DNA of 64,000 bases from Acetobacter estunensis (GCF_019083805.1 NZ_JAHRDV010000002.1:1-64000), one strand, 5' to 3'. Numbered from the stretch's first letter, positions 36,634 through 46,377 are shown. Numbers and translations are program-made. The notes: generated by a model not told the origin, from the letters alone.

Positions 36634-36903
36634 CGCGGACAATCCGGTGAGATAAAGTGAGACAGATTGATACCTCTCTTATCGGCCACGAACGCATGAG
36701 GCCATTGAGGTCGCAACGAGGCTGCCATCACATGTGGCAATCAATGGGGAGCAAAGGTATCTTCACGCTCTGGAAAGGCGTTCCGGGCTTGACAGGACGG
36801 GCCGTGGGCGGCTTCCTCCGACCCCTGATTTCCACCACGTACCGGTAAGCGGGAACGACCGCGAACCGCGTGCGCCCCGCTTTCATCCGGACAGGACGAC
36901 ATC

Positions 36904-38718
36904 ATGCATCCGTATCGCACCCATAGCTGCGCCGCCCTTCGGGCCGAAGACGCCGGGAAAACCGTGCGTCTGTCCGGTTGGGTTCACAGCAAGCGCGATC
37001 ACGGCGGCCTGCTGTTCATTGATCTGCGCGATCAGGACGGTCTGACGCAGATCGTCATTCCCGCTGGCTCTCCGTTCCTTGAACTGGCCGAAAACACGCG
37101 CGTCGAAAGCGTTGTCACCATCACGGGCGAAGTGGTGCTGCGCGAGCCGTCCACGCGCAATCCCAACCTGCCCACAGGTGACATCGAGCTTCAGGTCAAG
37201 GAGTTCACGGTCCAGTCCGAGGCTGCCGTGCTGCCGTTTCAGGTGGCGGGCAACGAGCATTACGGTGAGGAACTGCGGCTGAAATACCGCTACCTCGATC
37301 TGCGCCGCGAGAAGATTCACAACAACATCCTGCTGCGTTCCAAGATCATCGCCAGTCTGCGCCGTCGCATGATCAAGCAGGGCTTCACCGAGTTCCAGAC
37401 GCCGATCCTCACGGCGTCCTCGCCCGAAGGCGCGCGTGACTTCCTCGTGCCGTCACGCCTGCATCCGGGCAAGTTCTACGCGCTGCCGCAGGCGCCGCAG
37501 CAGTTCAAGCAGTTGGCCATGGTCGCGGGCTTTGACCGCTATTTCCAGATCGCGCCGTGTTTCCGTGACGAAGCTGCCCGTGCGGACCGCAGCCCCGGCG
37601 AGTTCTATCAGCTCGATTTCGAGATGGCATTCGCCACACAGGAAGAAGTCTTCGCCACGCTGGAACCGGTCATGGAAGGTGTATTCCGTGAGTTCGGCAA
37701 TGGCCGTGCCGTGACCCCGGCGCCGTTCCCCCGCATCCCGTATGCCGAGGCGATGGCGGTTTACGGCTCCGACAAGCCCGATCTGCGTAACCCGCTCAAG
37801 ATTGCCAACGTGACGGAGCAGTTCGCAGGATCGTCCTTCGGTCTGTTCGCCAAGATCGCGGCCGGTGGGGGCGAGATCCGCGCCATCCCGGCACCCGGCG
37901 CCGGTCCCAAGCCGCGTGGCTTTTTCGACAAGCTCAACGCCTGGGCGCGTGATAACGGTGCCGGTGGTCTGGGCTACATCCAGTTCGATGAGGAAGGCGG
38001 CAAGGGGCCGATTGCCAAGAACCTCGAAGCCGATCGTGTGAAGGCCATTCAGGACAAGCTCGGTCTGAAAGCCGGTGACGCCGTGTTCTTCGCCGCTGGC
38101 AAGGGCGATGAGGTGACGAAGTTCTCCGGTCTTGTGCGGACGAAAATCGCGACCGAGTTGGAACTGATTGAGGAAGGTGAGTTCCGCTTCTGCTGGATCG
38201 TCGATTTCCCGATGTATGAGATGAACGAGGAAAGCGGGCAGATCGACTTCTCCCACAACCCGTTCTCCATGCCTCAGGGTGGTCTTGAGGCGCTGAACAT
38301 GCAGAACCCGCTGGAGATCAAGGCGTATCAATACGACATCGTCTGCAACGGTATTGAACTGTCTTCCGGCGCGATCCGTAACCATCTTCCGGGCGTGATG
38401 ATCCGCGCCTTCGAGATCGCGGGCTATCCGGCTAGTGTGGTGGAAGAGCAGTTCGGCGGCATGCTCAATGCGTTCCGCTTCGGTGCGCCGCCGCATGGTG
38501 GCGCTGCGCCGGGCGTGGACCGTATGGTCATGCTGTTGGCCGATGAGCCGAACATCCGTGAGGTGATCCTCTTCCCGCTCAACCAGCAGGGCGAGGATCT
38601 GATGATGGGCGCGCCGTCCACGGTCGAGGCATCACGGCTGAAGGAACTGTCGCTTGCACTGGCTCTTCCAAAGCCGAAGCCAGCGGTCGTCAAAAAGCCC
38701 GAAGAGCCCAAGGGCTGA
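36904..38718 (+). CDS. aspS: Aspartyl-tRNA synthetase
   Basis: A class II synthetase of 604 residues that charges tRNA-Asp. It has the N-terminal OB-fold ([24 protein letters not shown]) and motif 2 ([19 protein letters not shown]). The bacterial GAD insertion domain is in the middle, and motif 3 ends with [14 protein letters not shown] Lys/Pro-rich tail ([17 protein letters not shown]) extends the core. In many alphaproteobacteria this enzyme is non-discriminating and also serves tRNA-Asn with GatCAB; the sequence here does not settle that. Confidence 0.97.
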   Translation: MHPYRTHSCAALRAEDAGKTVRLSGWVHSKRDHGGLLFIDLRDQDGLTQIVIPAGSPFLELAENTRVESVVTITGEVVLREPSTRNPNLPTGDIELQVKEFTVQSEAAVLPFQVAGNEHYGEELRLKYRYLDLRREKIHNNILLRSKIIASLRRRMIKQGFTEFQTPILTASSPEGARDFLVPSRLHPGKFYALPQAPQQFKQLAMVAGFDRYFQIAPCFRDEAARADRSPGEFYQLDFEMAFATQEEVFATLEPVMEGVFREFGNGRAVTPAPFPRIPYAEAMAVYGSDKPDLRNPLKIANVTEQFAGSSFGLFAKIAAGGGEIRAIPAPGAGPKPRGFFDKLNAWARDNGAGGLGYIQFDEEGGKGPIAKNLEADRVKAIQDKLGLKAGDAVFFAAGKGDEVTKFSGLVRTKIATELELIEEGEFRFCWIVDFPMYEMNEESGQIDFSHNPFSMPQGGLEALNMQNPLEIKAYQYDIVCNGIELSSGAIRNHLPGVMIRAFEIAGYPASVVEEQFGGMLNAFRFGAPPHGGAAPGVDRMVMLLADEPNIREVILFPLNQQGEDLMMGAPSTVEASRLKELSLALALPKPKPAVVKKPEEPKG

Positions 38719-38723
38719 GTTCA

Positions 38724-40511
38724 TCAGGAAGAGGCGGCCTTTCCGGTCGCCTTTTCTTTTTCCGCTGGTACTTTTTCCGTTAGTGGAGGGAGCGGAAGCA
38801 GGGAGACATCGTCTTCCTCGTCTTCGACATCCTCAGGCGGAGACAGATCGACCGCAGCGGTTCCGGGGCGCGGCAGGTCGGCTGCTTCCATCAGAAGTTC
38901 CTGTTCCTGAAAATCAAGCTGTCGCCCGATGGTGCGCTCTGTCACGTCGTTGATGGAGTTGTCGTTCAGCAAAGAATTCAGCACGCGACGTTGAAGCCGC
39001 AGAATACGCAGGCGCAGGGCGATTTCCTCGCGCTTGTTCTTCACGCTGGCCATGCGACTGCCATCGGGGTCGGCCGCTGAGGTGTCGAGGCGACGCAGGC
39101 GGTCCGTATATTCCGCCATCAGCAGGGTGACGGCGTCGTTGCCGCGCGCGGCGTTGGGTGGCCTGCGTGCCTGCTCGGCCTGCAGGGCGGCAATGGCCGA
39201 GCGGGTGAGGGCGATGCGTGTTTCGTTCAGTTCATGCTGAGCAGGAGTCTCGCCTTCCTGCTGGGGCAGAAGGCGTAGCACGCTAGGAAGCAGAAAGGTC
39301 GCCATCAGCAGGGACACCACGATGACGCCTGTTGCCAGAACGACAAGAACGGTACGTCCCGGAAATTCGTTTTCAGGAGGGAGTGAGACAATGGCGGCCA
39401 GAGTCACCGCGCCTCGTGTCCCGGCGAGGGTCAGCACAAGCACACCACGCCATGACGGCATGGCCTGCGCCCTGTGCGTGAAACGGCCGATGAAATGAAG
39501 GATCGTGGCGTTGGCCGTGATCCAGACGGCGCGCAGCACGCATAACGCGGCTTGAAGCCCCAGAATGGTCAGCAGAAGCAGCCATGGTGACAGCCCTTCG
39601 GACTTCACGATGTCTACAGCTTCGCCAATCTGCTGGGGAAGCTGAAGCCCGAGCACGACGAACACCAGCCCGTTGAGCGTGAACCCGACTTCCTCCCATG
39701 TCATCGACGCTCTGAGCCGTGTCTCGATCCGTGTCTCGCTCATGACACCCGAGATACGGATGGTGATGCCACCCGCGACGGCCGCGAGAATGCCTGAACA
39801 TTCTATCTCTTCCGCAGCGAGATAGATGAGATAAGGCATCATCAGCGACATCAGGATGTGGCTTGGTGCATCGTCGTAACCGCGACGGATAAAGCGCAGT
39901 TCGATCTGTGCGAACAGCCATCCCAATGTGATGCCGACAATCAGACCGCCCACTGCGACATAAACGAAGTTGCTCGACGCCGCCTTGAGCGAAAAAAGCC
40001 CCGTCGTGGCGGCTGCTACGGCCACCCGGAAACACACGAGACCCGAGGCGTCGTTGAGAAGCGCTTCTCCCGTGAGGATCTGCACGATGCGGGCGGGCGC
40101 CTGCGACGTGGCGAGAATGCTGCCCACCGAAACAGCGTCCGTGGGCGAGAGGGCACCGGCAAGAGCCATGCCGGCGGCAGGGGTTATGGCGGGCATGATC
40201 CAGTGGGCGGCGTAACCGCCGCCGATCGTACTGAAGACGACAAGACCGATGGCCAGCGAGAGAATGATCGTCCGCAGTTCACCGAATTCGCGCAGCGGAA
40301 TGCTGTAGGCGTCCATGAACAGCAGGGGAGGAATGAGCAGAAGCAGGAAAAGCTCGGAGGAGAGCGGCAGATGAAAGCCCAGCAGGCTGGCGATCATCCC
40401 GGCTGCTATCTGGATCAGGGGAAGCGGGACAATACGTGGGAGCACGCGGCCGACGATGGCGCTCAGGGCCGTCATGGTGAGCAGCGTCATGGCAATGAGA
40501 GTGGGATACAT
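38724..40511 (-). CDS. CPA1-family Na+/H+ antiporter
   Basis: A monovalent cation/proton antiporter with about 12 membrane helices in the first 400 residues. Key motifs are ALSPTDAVSVGSIL and LTGEALLNDASGLV, carrying the ND pair that binds the cation and proton. The roughly 190-residue cytoplasmic C-terminal part is helical, with an RLRILRLQRRVLNSLL region. The last codons overlap a terminator for convergent aspS. Start 40511 (MYPTLIAM) is preferred to an upstream GTG. Confidence 0.9.
   Translation of the reverse strand: MYPTLIAMTLLTMTALSAIVGRVLPRIVPLPLIQIAAGMIASLLGFHLPLSSELFLLLLIPPLLFMDAYSIPLREFGELRTIILSLAIGLVVFSTIGGGYAAHWIMPAITPAAGMALAGALSPTDAVSVGSILATSQAPARIVQILTGEALLNDASGLVCFRVAVAAATTGLFSLKAASSNFVYVAVGGLIVGITLGWLFAQIELRFIRRGYDDAPSHILMSLMMPYLIYLAAEEIECSGILAAVAGGITIRISGVMSETRIETRLRASMTWEEVGFTLNGLVFVVLGLQLPQQIGEAVDIVKSEGLSPWLLLLTILGLQAALCVLRAVWITANATILHFIGRFTHRAQAMPSWRGVLVLTLAGTRGAVTLAAIVSLPPENEFPGRTVLVVLATGVIVVSLLMATFLLPSVLRLLPQQEGETPAQHELNETRIALTRSAIAALQAEQARRPPNAARGNDAVTLLMAEYTDRLRRLDTSAADPDGSRMASVKNKREEIALRLRILRLQRRVLNSLLNDNSINDVTERTIGRQLDFQEQELLMEAADLPRPGTAAVDLSPPEDVEDEEDDVSLLPLPPLTEKVPAEKEKATGKAASS
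38733..38762 (+). terminator. Intrinsic terminator of aspS, inside the 3' end of the antiporter gene
   Basis: GGCGGCC pairs with GGTCGCC (one G-U wobble) over a TTTCC loop, followed by TTTTCTTTTT. It begins 15 bases past the aspS stop and overlaps the last codons of the convergent antiporter gene. Confidence 0.75.
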
Positions 40512-40813
40512 CGGGTCTCGCAGCACGGGTGACCGTACGGTTGGGCAGAGTTGTGCAGTATGTTCTCAATGGACAGGAAAGCGTTTGCAGACCAGCCCCT
40601 TGATGGTTTGTCAGGCTCTCCCATTGACCCCGCAAGTGGGCGTTCCCATTATTTTCATTAAGAGATTGTAGTGACAGCGCGCGTTGCGTGAGCAGCCGTT
40701 GCCTGTGTTCTGCGATTGACGGTCGGTCTGGAGGCCTGTGCGGGTTTTCCCTGCCGGCAGAGAATGAAATTTCGCGGTGAGATACACCGCGCAGGTGGGG
40801 AGCGCAGGGACAT
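40512..40813. other. Spacer between antiporter and small-protein/dnaJ operon
   Basis: This roughly 300-base divergent spacer has no convincing gene. It holds a sigma-70-like promoter on the plus strand at 40624-40652 and a GGGAG-type ribosome site before 40814. Confidence 0.6.
40624..40652 (+). promoter_or_regulatory. Sigma-70-like promoter for the 55-aa protein and dnaJ-like gene
   Basis: TTGACC, a 17-base spacer and CATTAT match 5 of 6 and 4 of 6 consensus positions. It lies about 160 bases before the small ORF. Confidence 0.45.
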
Positions 40814-40981
40814 ATGGCACAGGAAGGTCCGGCGGCACAGTTTCTCAGACCAAGGCTGGAAGCACTTGTGGCTGAGGCGTCGAAAAATGGCATTACGCCG
40901 GATGTGAGTGTGGCTGTCCTGCTCGATCTGCTTGATACGGAAAGCTTTGGCGTGACAACGCCAGAAGGAGGAGACGAGTGA
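40814..40981 (+). CDS. 55-residue small protein translationally coupled to the DnaJ-like gene
   Basis: An open frame from ATG 40814 encodes 55 residues beginning [19 protein letters not shown] and ending TTPEGGDE. It has a CAGGGA ribosome site just upstream. Its stop TGA shares bases with the GTG start of the DnaJ-like gene (GTGA overlap). That is the usual layout for coupling and supports it being real. It is acidic and helical in the middle, with no signal or membrane segment. I do not recognise the family. Confidence 0.65.
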   Translation: MAQEGPAAQFLRPRLEALVAEASKNGITPDVSVAVLLDLLDTESFGVTTPEGGDE

Positions 40982-41916
40982 GCGCAGGCGATCCATACAA
41001 GGTACTGGGAGTCGCGCGAACCGCGAGTCAGGACGAAATCCGCAAGGCCTATCGCAAGCTGGCGCGAAAGTACCATCCGGACCTCAACCCCGATAACAAG
41101 GAGGCGGAGGAAAAGTTCAAGGCGATCGGAATCGCCAACGATATCCTCTCGGACGAAGCCAAACGTGCGCGGTTCGACCGGGGCGAGATCGATGAGAACG
41201 GGCAGGAGCGCGCACCGCCGGGGTACGGAGCGCATGGAGGCTACCGGGACTTCGGTGAAGGTGCTGGTGGGTTCCAGCACGCGGGCGGAGCGCAGGGTTT
41301 TTCCCCTGAAGATCTGAGTGATCTGTTCGGCGGCATGTTTGGCAATCGGGGCGGCGGAGGACGCCGGTCGGCTGGGCCGCGAGCGGGGCAGGACCGGACC
41401 TATAATCTGACCGTGTCCTTTCTTGATTCGGTGCAGGGCACGACATCACGGGTTTCGCTTCCCGGTGGCGCCACGCTGGATGTGAAAATCCCACCCGGAA
41501 TTGAGAATGGACAGGTTCTGAGACTGCGCAGCAAAGGCGGTGCGGGCGTTCAGGGTGGTCCGCCGGGTGATGCGCTGATTACCATCACTGTGACACCCGA
41601 CGCGCGTTACACGCGGGAAGGCCAGGATCTGCGGCAGCGTCTGCCAGTGGATCTGCGCACGGCTGTTCTTGGTGGCCCAATTACCGTACCGACGCCTTCC
41701 GGCGCGGTGAAGATGAACGTGCCAGCCAACTCGGATACGGGCACGGTTCTGCGCCTGCGTGGACGAGGGGTGAAGGAGCATGGCAAGCATCCCGCAGGTA
41801 ATTTGTATGTCACGCTGGAAGTGCATGTGGGCAAGGCCGATGACGCGCTGCGCGAGTTCCTGAGCACGCACGGCGAGGCGACCGCAAAAGGAGACGCTGG
41901 AAAGGAAGAAGTCTGA
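40978..41916 (+). CDS. DnaJ/CbpA-like J-domain co-chaperone
   Basis: A 312-residue co-chaperone that stimulates an Hsp70 ATPase. The J domain is at 1-70 with HPD at 33-35, followed by a Gly/Phe-rich linker (about 80-130). Two C-terminal substrate-binding beta domains follow ([14 protein letters not shown], then [15 protein letters not shown]). There is no zinc-finger Cys repeat, so it is CbpA-type rather than DnaJ. Translation begins at GTG, coupled to the 55-residue gene upstream. Confidence 0.92.
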   Translation: MSAGDPYKVLGVARTASQDEIRKAYRKLARKYHPDLNPDNKEAEEKFKAIGIANDILSDEAKRARFDRGEIDENGQERAPPGYGAHGGYRDFGEGAGGFQHAGGAQGFSPEDLSDLFGGMFGNRGGGGRRSAGPRAGQDRTYNLTVSFLDSVQGTTSRVSLPGGATLDVKIPPGIENGQVLRLRSKGGAGVQGGPPGDALITITVTPDARYTREGQDLRQRLPVDLRTAVLGGPITVPTPSGAVKMNVPANSDTGTVLRLRGRGVKEHGKHPAGNLYVTLEVHVGKADDALREFLSTHGEATAKGDAGKEEV

Positions 41917-41929
41917 GAAAAATCTTTGG

Positions 41930-41955
41930 CGGCCGAGGCTTTGGGGTCTCGGCCG
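41930..41955 (-). terminator. Hairpin between the DnaJ-like gene and the kinase-like pair
   Basis: CGGCCGAG pairs perfectly with CTCGGCCG over a 10-base loop. On the minus strand it is followed by CCAAAGATTTTTC, making it a plausible terminator for the kinase-like operon. On the plus strand there is no T-run. Confidence 0.55.
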
Positions 41956-41968
41956 TCCGAAACAGAGT

Positions 41969-42700
41969 TTAGGACGTCGCAGGCTCAGCCAGAAGGATGG
42001 GCTTGCACAGGCGGATCACTTCATCGCGCACCACCGGATAGGACGGACGCGCATCGACCGTGACGGTGCGCGCGCCGCCGAATGTCAGCTTTAATGTGGC
42101 GGCGGCCTTCTTTTTCAGGGCGGCTAGGTCATGGTCTGGCTTGCGGCTGAGGGCAATCTCCGGATCAACATCCAGTTTGATCACCAGATCCGGCTTTACG
42201 GCCGCCATTTTCCTGTAAAGACGCAATTCGCTCCGTGCGAGAAATGCCACGAACCGACTGCCGGGCCGCGCGGCGGACAGACCGGGGCCATCGTAGAAGC
42301 CCGCCATCTCTGTCTGGGGATACCGATCCGTGATGACGGCAATGCCAAGCTTGCGGGCGTGCTGCATCTGAAGAAACCGGCGATAGCGCAGCAGTGAAAA
42401 AACGTACACCACAAGCGCTGTCAGCGGGCCGGGAATCTTTTCGCCGGGCGAGCGTGTTTTCTTCGCCTTGCGGGTGAGGCGATCTTCCAGAACGGGACCG
42501 ATCAGCGGCAACTTGCCGATGCGCCGACCAAGGTCACCGCTGCCAAGTCCCAGATAGCAGGTGCGGGCCGGGCGATACTGGTTTAGGCGTTCCGCCAGTT
42601 CATTCGCAAGGGTCGATTTTCCCGTTCCGTCACAGCCGATGAGCGCGATCAGAGGACCAAGCGTCGGGACAGGCGAAGACGAGCCGGTCATGCTCAACAT
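41969..42700 (-). CDS. Thymidylate-kinase-like P-loop protein, copy 2
   Basis: A 243-residue P-loop kinase-like protein. The Walker A is IGCDGTGKST, near residue 22. A TDRYPQTEMAGFYDGPGL segment matches the DR(Y/F) motif of thymidylate kinases, and KPDLVIKLDVDPEIALSRKPDHD is the LID-proximal region. It is too divergent to be the housekeeping Tmk and shares motif spacing with the upstream neighbour, which it overlaps by 7 bases. Possible roles are a nucleotide or sugar kinase in envelope synthesis. Confidence 0.7.
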   Translation of the reverse strand: MLSMTGSSSPVPTLGPLIALIGCDGTGKSTLANELAERLNQYRPARTCYLGLGSGDLGRRIGKLPLIGPVLEDRLTRKAKKTRSPGEKIPGPLTALVVYVFSLLRYRRFLQMQHARKLGIAVITDRYPQTEMAGFYDGPGLSAARPGSRFVAFLARSELRLYRKMAAVKPDLVIKLDVDPEIALSRKPDHDLAALKKKAAATLKLTFGGARTVTVDARPSYPVVRDEVIRLCKPILLAEPATS

Positions 42701-43410
42701 GCTGCAGGTGTCTCTGCGGAGCGGGCGTCATACTGATGGAATACGTTCTCGATCCCGGCCTTGGCCTGAGCCAGTACAGTGTCCAGTGGCTGGGTCGCGT
42801 CGATATCCAGTATGGGCGCGCCATTGAAACTGAGCTTCGGAACGTCCGCGACCTTACGTTCAAGAGATTCTACGCGGTGATCGGGTTTGCGCTTGACGGC
42901 CGTTTCCAGATCGACGTTCAGTCGGATCACAAGATCGGGCACATAACTGGCCATCCAGCCATAGAGGCCGAATTCCACCATGGCCAGCGCCTGCACGATA
43001 GAGCTGTTGCGTCTCGAAAAAGTAAGCGATGGACCATCCATCGGTCCCGGCACGGCAGTCTGCGGATAGCGATCCGTCAGAATGCATAGCCCCTGCCGAT
43101 GCAATTGGAGCATGCGGCGGAAGCGGATGACCCGCCGCATGGACAGCGCGAATATTATGACGGCCTGTGGGAAATGGATTTCCTTTTCCTTGCGTGCCTT
43201 GCGCGTGGTGTGCAGCACGCTGCGGTCCATCTTTTGTCCAATGAGCGGCAGCTTTGCGATGGCGCGTCCCCAGTTGCCCGTCTGTTTGCCCAGATGACAC
43301 ATCTCAGTAGGGCGGCTCTCACGCATCCAGGCCAGAAGTTCTGTGCCGACCGTGGTTTTGCCACTCCCATCCGAACCGACGAGAGCGATAATGGGACTGG
43401 AAACGGACAT
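42694..43410 (-). CDS. Thymidylate-kinase-like P-loop protein, copy 1
   Basis: A 238-residue paralogue of the following gene. The Walker A is VGSDGSGKTT near residue 13. The shared segments are KLPLIG, ILTDRYPQTAVPGPMDGPSLTF, VPDLVIRLNVDLETAVKRKPDH and a C-terminal Asp-rich end. ATG 43410 is chosen because the upstream in-frame start adds a non-conserved stretch. With its partner it forms a two-gene unit of tandem duplicates. The function is unknown. Confidence 0.7.
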   Translation of the reverse strand: MSVSSPIIALVGSDGSGKTTVGTELLAWMRESRPTEMCHLGKQTGNWGRAIAKLPLIGQKMDRSVLHTTRKARKEKEIHFPQAVIIFALSMRRVIRFRRMLQLHRQGLCILTDRYPQTAVPGPMDGPSLTFSRRNSSIVQALAMVEFGLYGWMASYVPDLVIRLNVDLETAVKRKPDHRVESLERKVADVPKLSFNGAPILDIDATQPLDTVLAQAKAGIENVFHQYDARSAETPAAC

Positions 43411-43555
43411 GAAGTCAGGATGGCTCCTCAGTGGGGACGCATTGGCCGGACGTCCAGCCAACGGTCATGAAACTGTAATCTGTTACTGGATGGGGACAGG
43501 CGTGACCACCGCGTGCAGGGAAAGGCGGCTGCGCATTTCTGATGCCGGTGTGCGT

Positions 43556-44293
43556 TTATGCGGGATCCTGTTCGTTGCGACGTGATGGCCAGCGCAGGAC
43601 GGGTTCGGTGCGGCCACCGTCTGCTTCGTTTTCTGGTCGAGGAGCGGGACGACGGGGTTCAGGGCGAGGCTCCGTTTCATGCCACGGCATGCGCCCGAGT
43701 GGCGTGCGGAGACCGATCAGCGGTTCTTCTGCCGACATTCTCGGTTCATGTGGGCGCGTGACGCGGGGTTCATAAGCGTCGGATACCCGGGGAACGGGAC
43801 TGGTGGCTGGCGAAGGAGTTGCCCGTTGGGCGGGATGTGGTGTTTCTGTGCGCGGGAACGCCTGCTCCGAAGGATCTTCAGAAGTCGATTCATTGGCCTT
43901 CGAGAAGGGAGGTTCTTTCGTTTCCAGAATATCCGGTGGGAGAAGGGGAGAAGGCGCCATTCCGGCCGTACGGGTGCGGGGAGCCGCAGGACGGAATTCT
44001 GGGTCTGCGGGCGCGGGAGCCGAAGGTGGTGGCACCCATTCTTCCCGGCGTGGTGCGACAGCGGCTTCACGGTTCGTAGCGGAGGTTTCCGGTACGAGAG
44101 AGCCAACCCGCATGGCGATCACGCGTAGATCTGCACGCACGTCCTCAAGCTGCAGTTCGATTTCCGCCAAGCGCCCTTTTACGCCGAAAACGGCAAAAGG
44201 CATGAGCAGGAAAGCGATTGCGAGGACCGCAGCCAGTCCCGCGAGGAGAACCAGCGCCCATATCGGCAGCCAGTCGGGAAGGACAATAGACAT
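43556..44293 (-). CDS. Membrane-anchored proline-rich protein of unknown function
   Basis: A 245-residue protein with one N-terminal membrane helix (WLPIWALVLLAGLAAVLAIAFLL). A short amphipathic coiled-coil segment (LAEIELQLEDVRADLRVIAM) follows, then a long Pro/Glu/Arg-rich disordered tail rich in APAP and PRPE. The topology suggests a cytoplasmic tail tethered to the inner membrane. It lies downstream of gapR on the same strand. The family is not recognised; start 44293 is inferred from the helix position. Confidence 0.55.
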   Translation of the reverse strand: MSIVLPDWLPIWALVLLAGLAAVLAIAFLLMPFAVFGVKGRLAEIELQLEDVRADLRVIAMRVGSLVPETSATNREAAVAPRREEWVPPPSAPAPADPEFRPAAPRTRTAGMAPSPLLPPDILETKEPPFSKANESTSEDPSEQAFPRTETPHPAQRATPSPATSPVPRVSDAYEPRVTRPHEPRMSAEEPLIGLRTPLGRMPWHETEPRPEPRRPAPRPENEADGGRTEPVLRWPSRRNEQDPA

Positions 44294-44364
44294 TATAGGA
44301 CGAATGCTCCCCAATGACGGCTCGACATCCACGGTCTTACGGTTGTGAAGTCCGGCTCATGATG

Positions 44365-44414
44365 CCGGATGGCGTCGATCTCCCGCAACTGCCATTGAAG
44401 GAGACGCCATCCGG
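44365..44414. repeat. 12-bp inverted repeat next to gapR
   Basis: CCGGATGGCGTC at 44365-44376 and its exact reverse complement at 44403-44414 flank a 26-base loop. A TCTCC/GGAGA pair further inside could extend the stem. No T-tract follows on either strand, so it is not a classic terminator. Confidence 0.5.
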
Positions 44415-44420
44415 GCAGGC

Positions 44421-44678
44421 TTACATGCCCAGTGCGCGACGATAGATGTCGAGAAGTGTTTCCTGTTCTTCTACCTCGGCAGGCTCCTGCTTGCGGAGCT
44501 TGATGATCTGGCGGATCACCTTCACGTCGAAACCAGCGGATTTCGCCTCAGCGAAGATATCCTTGATATCGCCCGCGAGCGCCTTACGTTCTTCTTCAAG
44601 GCGTTCGACGCGCTCGATGATGCTGCGCAGACGGTCTGCCGCAATGCCGCCAACGGCGGGATCATCCTCTTGAGACAT
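44421..44678 (-). CDS. gapR: GapR-type nucleoid-associated protein (DUF2312)
   Basis: GapR is the alphaproteobacterial DNA-structuring protein that binds overtwisted AT-rich DNA ahead of replication forks. The 85-residue product is nearly all helix. The family core ADRLRSIIERVERLEEERKAL is followed by DIFAEAKSAGFDVKVIRQII. ATG 44678 is chosen with GAGGAGGAAG upstream; an adjacent GTG is one codon earlier. It lies beside, and divergent from, zwf. Confidence 0.93.
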   Translation of the reverse strand: MSQEDDPAVGGIAADRLRSIIERVERLEEERKALAGDIKDIFAEAKSAGFDVKVIRQIIKLRKQEPAEVEEQETLLDIYRRALGM

Positions 44679-44856
44679 CACGTCTTCCTCCTCGGGAGTT
44701 TGTCTGTTCTGCCGACGCTAAGGCCGGTGCGAAGGCGCGGGATTATCCTGTCAGAACCCTTGCGGTCAAATGAATGAAGCCATCCCCTTCCAGCTTTCTA
44801 TCTGGTCAAGGGGGACGGAGTGTCATACCTGATCGGCGTTCAGGGAGGCGGGAGCG

Positions 44857-46377
44857 ATGATCGACACCACGACCAACGACATGACGACCGGTTCCACACG
44901 GGATGCTTCCAGCGTGCAGCCTCCTATAGCACCTTTCGATTTTGTTATTGTGGGCGCCACGGGCGACCTGACGATGCGCAAGCTGCTGCCCGCTTTTTTC
45001 GAGCAGTTCTGTCGCGGTCGCATTGCGGGCGGCACGAAGATCATCGGTGCGGCCCGCTCCGATCTGACCGACGAGGCATATCGGCAGCGGGCGAAAGAAG
45101 GGCTGCAACAGTTCGCCGCCTCGGCAAAGAGCGCCCCCGAGAAAATCGAGGCGTTCCTGCCGTTTCTGCACTACGTCTCTCTCGACATGTCCGACCGTCA
45201 CGCGGACTGGACCCGACTGACATCGCTTCTCGATCCGGGTGCGGAGCGGTCGCGCGTCTTTTATGTCGCAACGGCTCCGCGTCTGTATGTGCCGACAGCG
45301 GAAGCCATCGCGCATAACGGTCTCATTACGGACACCACCCGTCTCGTGCTGGAGAAACCGATCGGCACGGATCTGGCCAGCGCCGATGCGATCAATGACG
45401 GGGTGGGGAAGCATTTCCGTGAGGAGCAGGTTTTCCGGATCGACCATTATCTGGGCAAGCAGACGGTGCAGAACATCCTCGCCCTGCGCTTCGCCAATCC
45501 CGTGCTGGAACGTATCTGGGACGCCGATTCGATTGCCTGCGTCCAGATCACGGCGGCCGAGACGGTAGGAGTGGGCAAGCGCGGTCCGTATTACGACACG
45601 GCGGGCGCTTTGCGGGACATGGTGCAGAACCATCTGCTTCAGGTGCTCTGTCTTGTCGCCATGGAGCCACCAACGGCGCTCTCGGCCACCGATCTTCGCG
45701 ACGAAAAGCTCAAGATTCTGCGCGCCCTCAAACCCATGACATCTGCAGGCGTCGCGCGGGACACAGTACGTGGGCAATATGTTGCGGCGGCGGTGAACGG
45801 CGAACAGATCCCGGGTTATCTGGAGGATCTGGGGGCGCCGGCCAGTCACACGGAAACCTGGTTGGCTCTGCGGACTGAAATCCGCACGCCCCGTTGGGCG
45901 GGTGTCCCGTTCTACATTCGCACAGGCAAGCGGATGGCGCGCAAGGAAACCGAAATCGTCATCCAGTTCCGTCCGCAACCTTGGCCGGTTTTTCAGGACA
46001 CGCCCGAGCCCGGATTTTTGATTTTGCGCATCCAGCCCGATGAGGGTGTTTCCCTGTCGCTCTCGTCCAAGGATCCCACCGCTCCAGGCTTCCGCCTGCG
46101 TGAGGCACAGCTTGATGTCTCATATCCTCAGGCTTTCGGCGTGCGTTATCCGGATTCCTATGAAGATCTGCTGATGGCGGCCGTCGCGGGCGATCAGGTG
46201 CTCTTTATCCGCCGTGACGAGGTGACGGCTGCGTGGCAATGGGTGGAGCCCATTCTCAAAGGATGGGCGGCGGATGTGCGCCCGATGGAAACCTATGCCG
46301 CCGGGACGCAGGGGCCGGCATCTTCGGATGCCCTGCTGGCACGGGACGGGTTTGCATGGAAGGAATCGGCGATATGA
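44857..46377 (+). CDS. zwf: Glucose-6-phosphate 1-dehydrogenase
   Basis: Catalyses the first oxidative step of the pentose phosphate pathway, a major sugar route in acetic acid bacteria. The dinucleotide site is GATGDLTMRKLLPAF (about 31-45). The active-site segment is FRIDHYLGKQTVQN. EKPIGTDLASA and the C-terminal VPFYIRTGKRMARKETE are also conserved. The 506-residue length is normal. The start has GGCGGGAGCG upstream. The next gene overlaps the stop by 4 bases; pgl, often next to zwf, is not here. Confidence 0.96.
   Translation: MIDTTTNDMTTGSTRDASSVQPPIAPFDFVIVGATGDLTMRKLLPAFFEQFCRGRIAGGTKIIGAARSDLTDEAYRQRAKEGLQQFAASAKSAPEKIEAFLPFLHYVSLDMSDRHADWTRLTSLLDPGAERSRVFYVATAPRLYVPTAEAIAHNGLITDTTRLVLEKPIGTDLASADAINDGVGKHFREEQVFRIDHYLGKQTVQNILALRFANPVLERIWDADSIACVQITAAETVGVGKRGPYYDTAGALRDMVQNHLLQVLCLVAMEPPTALSATDLRDEKLKILRALKPMTSAGVARDTVRGQYVAAAVNGEQIPGYLEDLGAPASHTETWLALRTEIRTPRWAGVPFYIRTGKRMARKETEIVIQFRPQPWPVFQDTPEPGFLILRIQPDEGVSLSLSSKDPTAPGFRLREAQLDVSYPQAFGVRYPDSYEDLLMAAVAGDQVLFIRRDEVTAAWQWVEPILKGWAADVRPMETYAAGTQGPASSDALLARDGFAWKESAI

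Noticed and set aside
36783..36830. TTGACA at about 6,120 bases before the aspS coding end, as an aspS promoter in the 36.64-36.90 kb spacer
   Set aside because: No acceptable -10 box follows at 16-18 bases, so the match to -35 alone is not enough.
37453..38496. 347-residue minus-strand open frame inside aspS
   Set aside because: It lies wholly antisense to a highly conserved synthetase and has no domain of its own.
44806..45978. 390-residue minus-strand open frame inside zwf
   Set aside because: It is antisense to a clear glucose-6-phosphate dehydrogenase and has shadow-frame composition.
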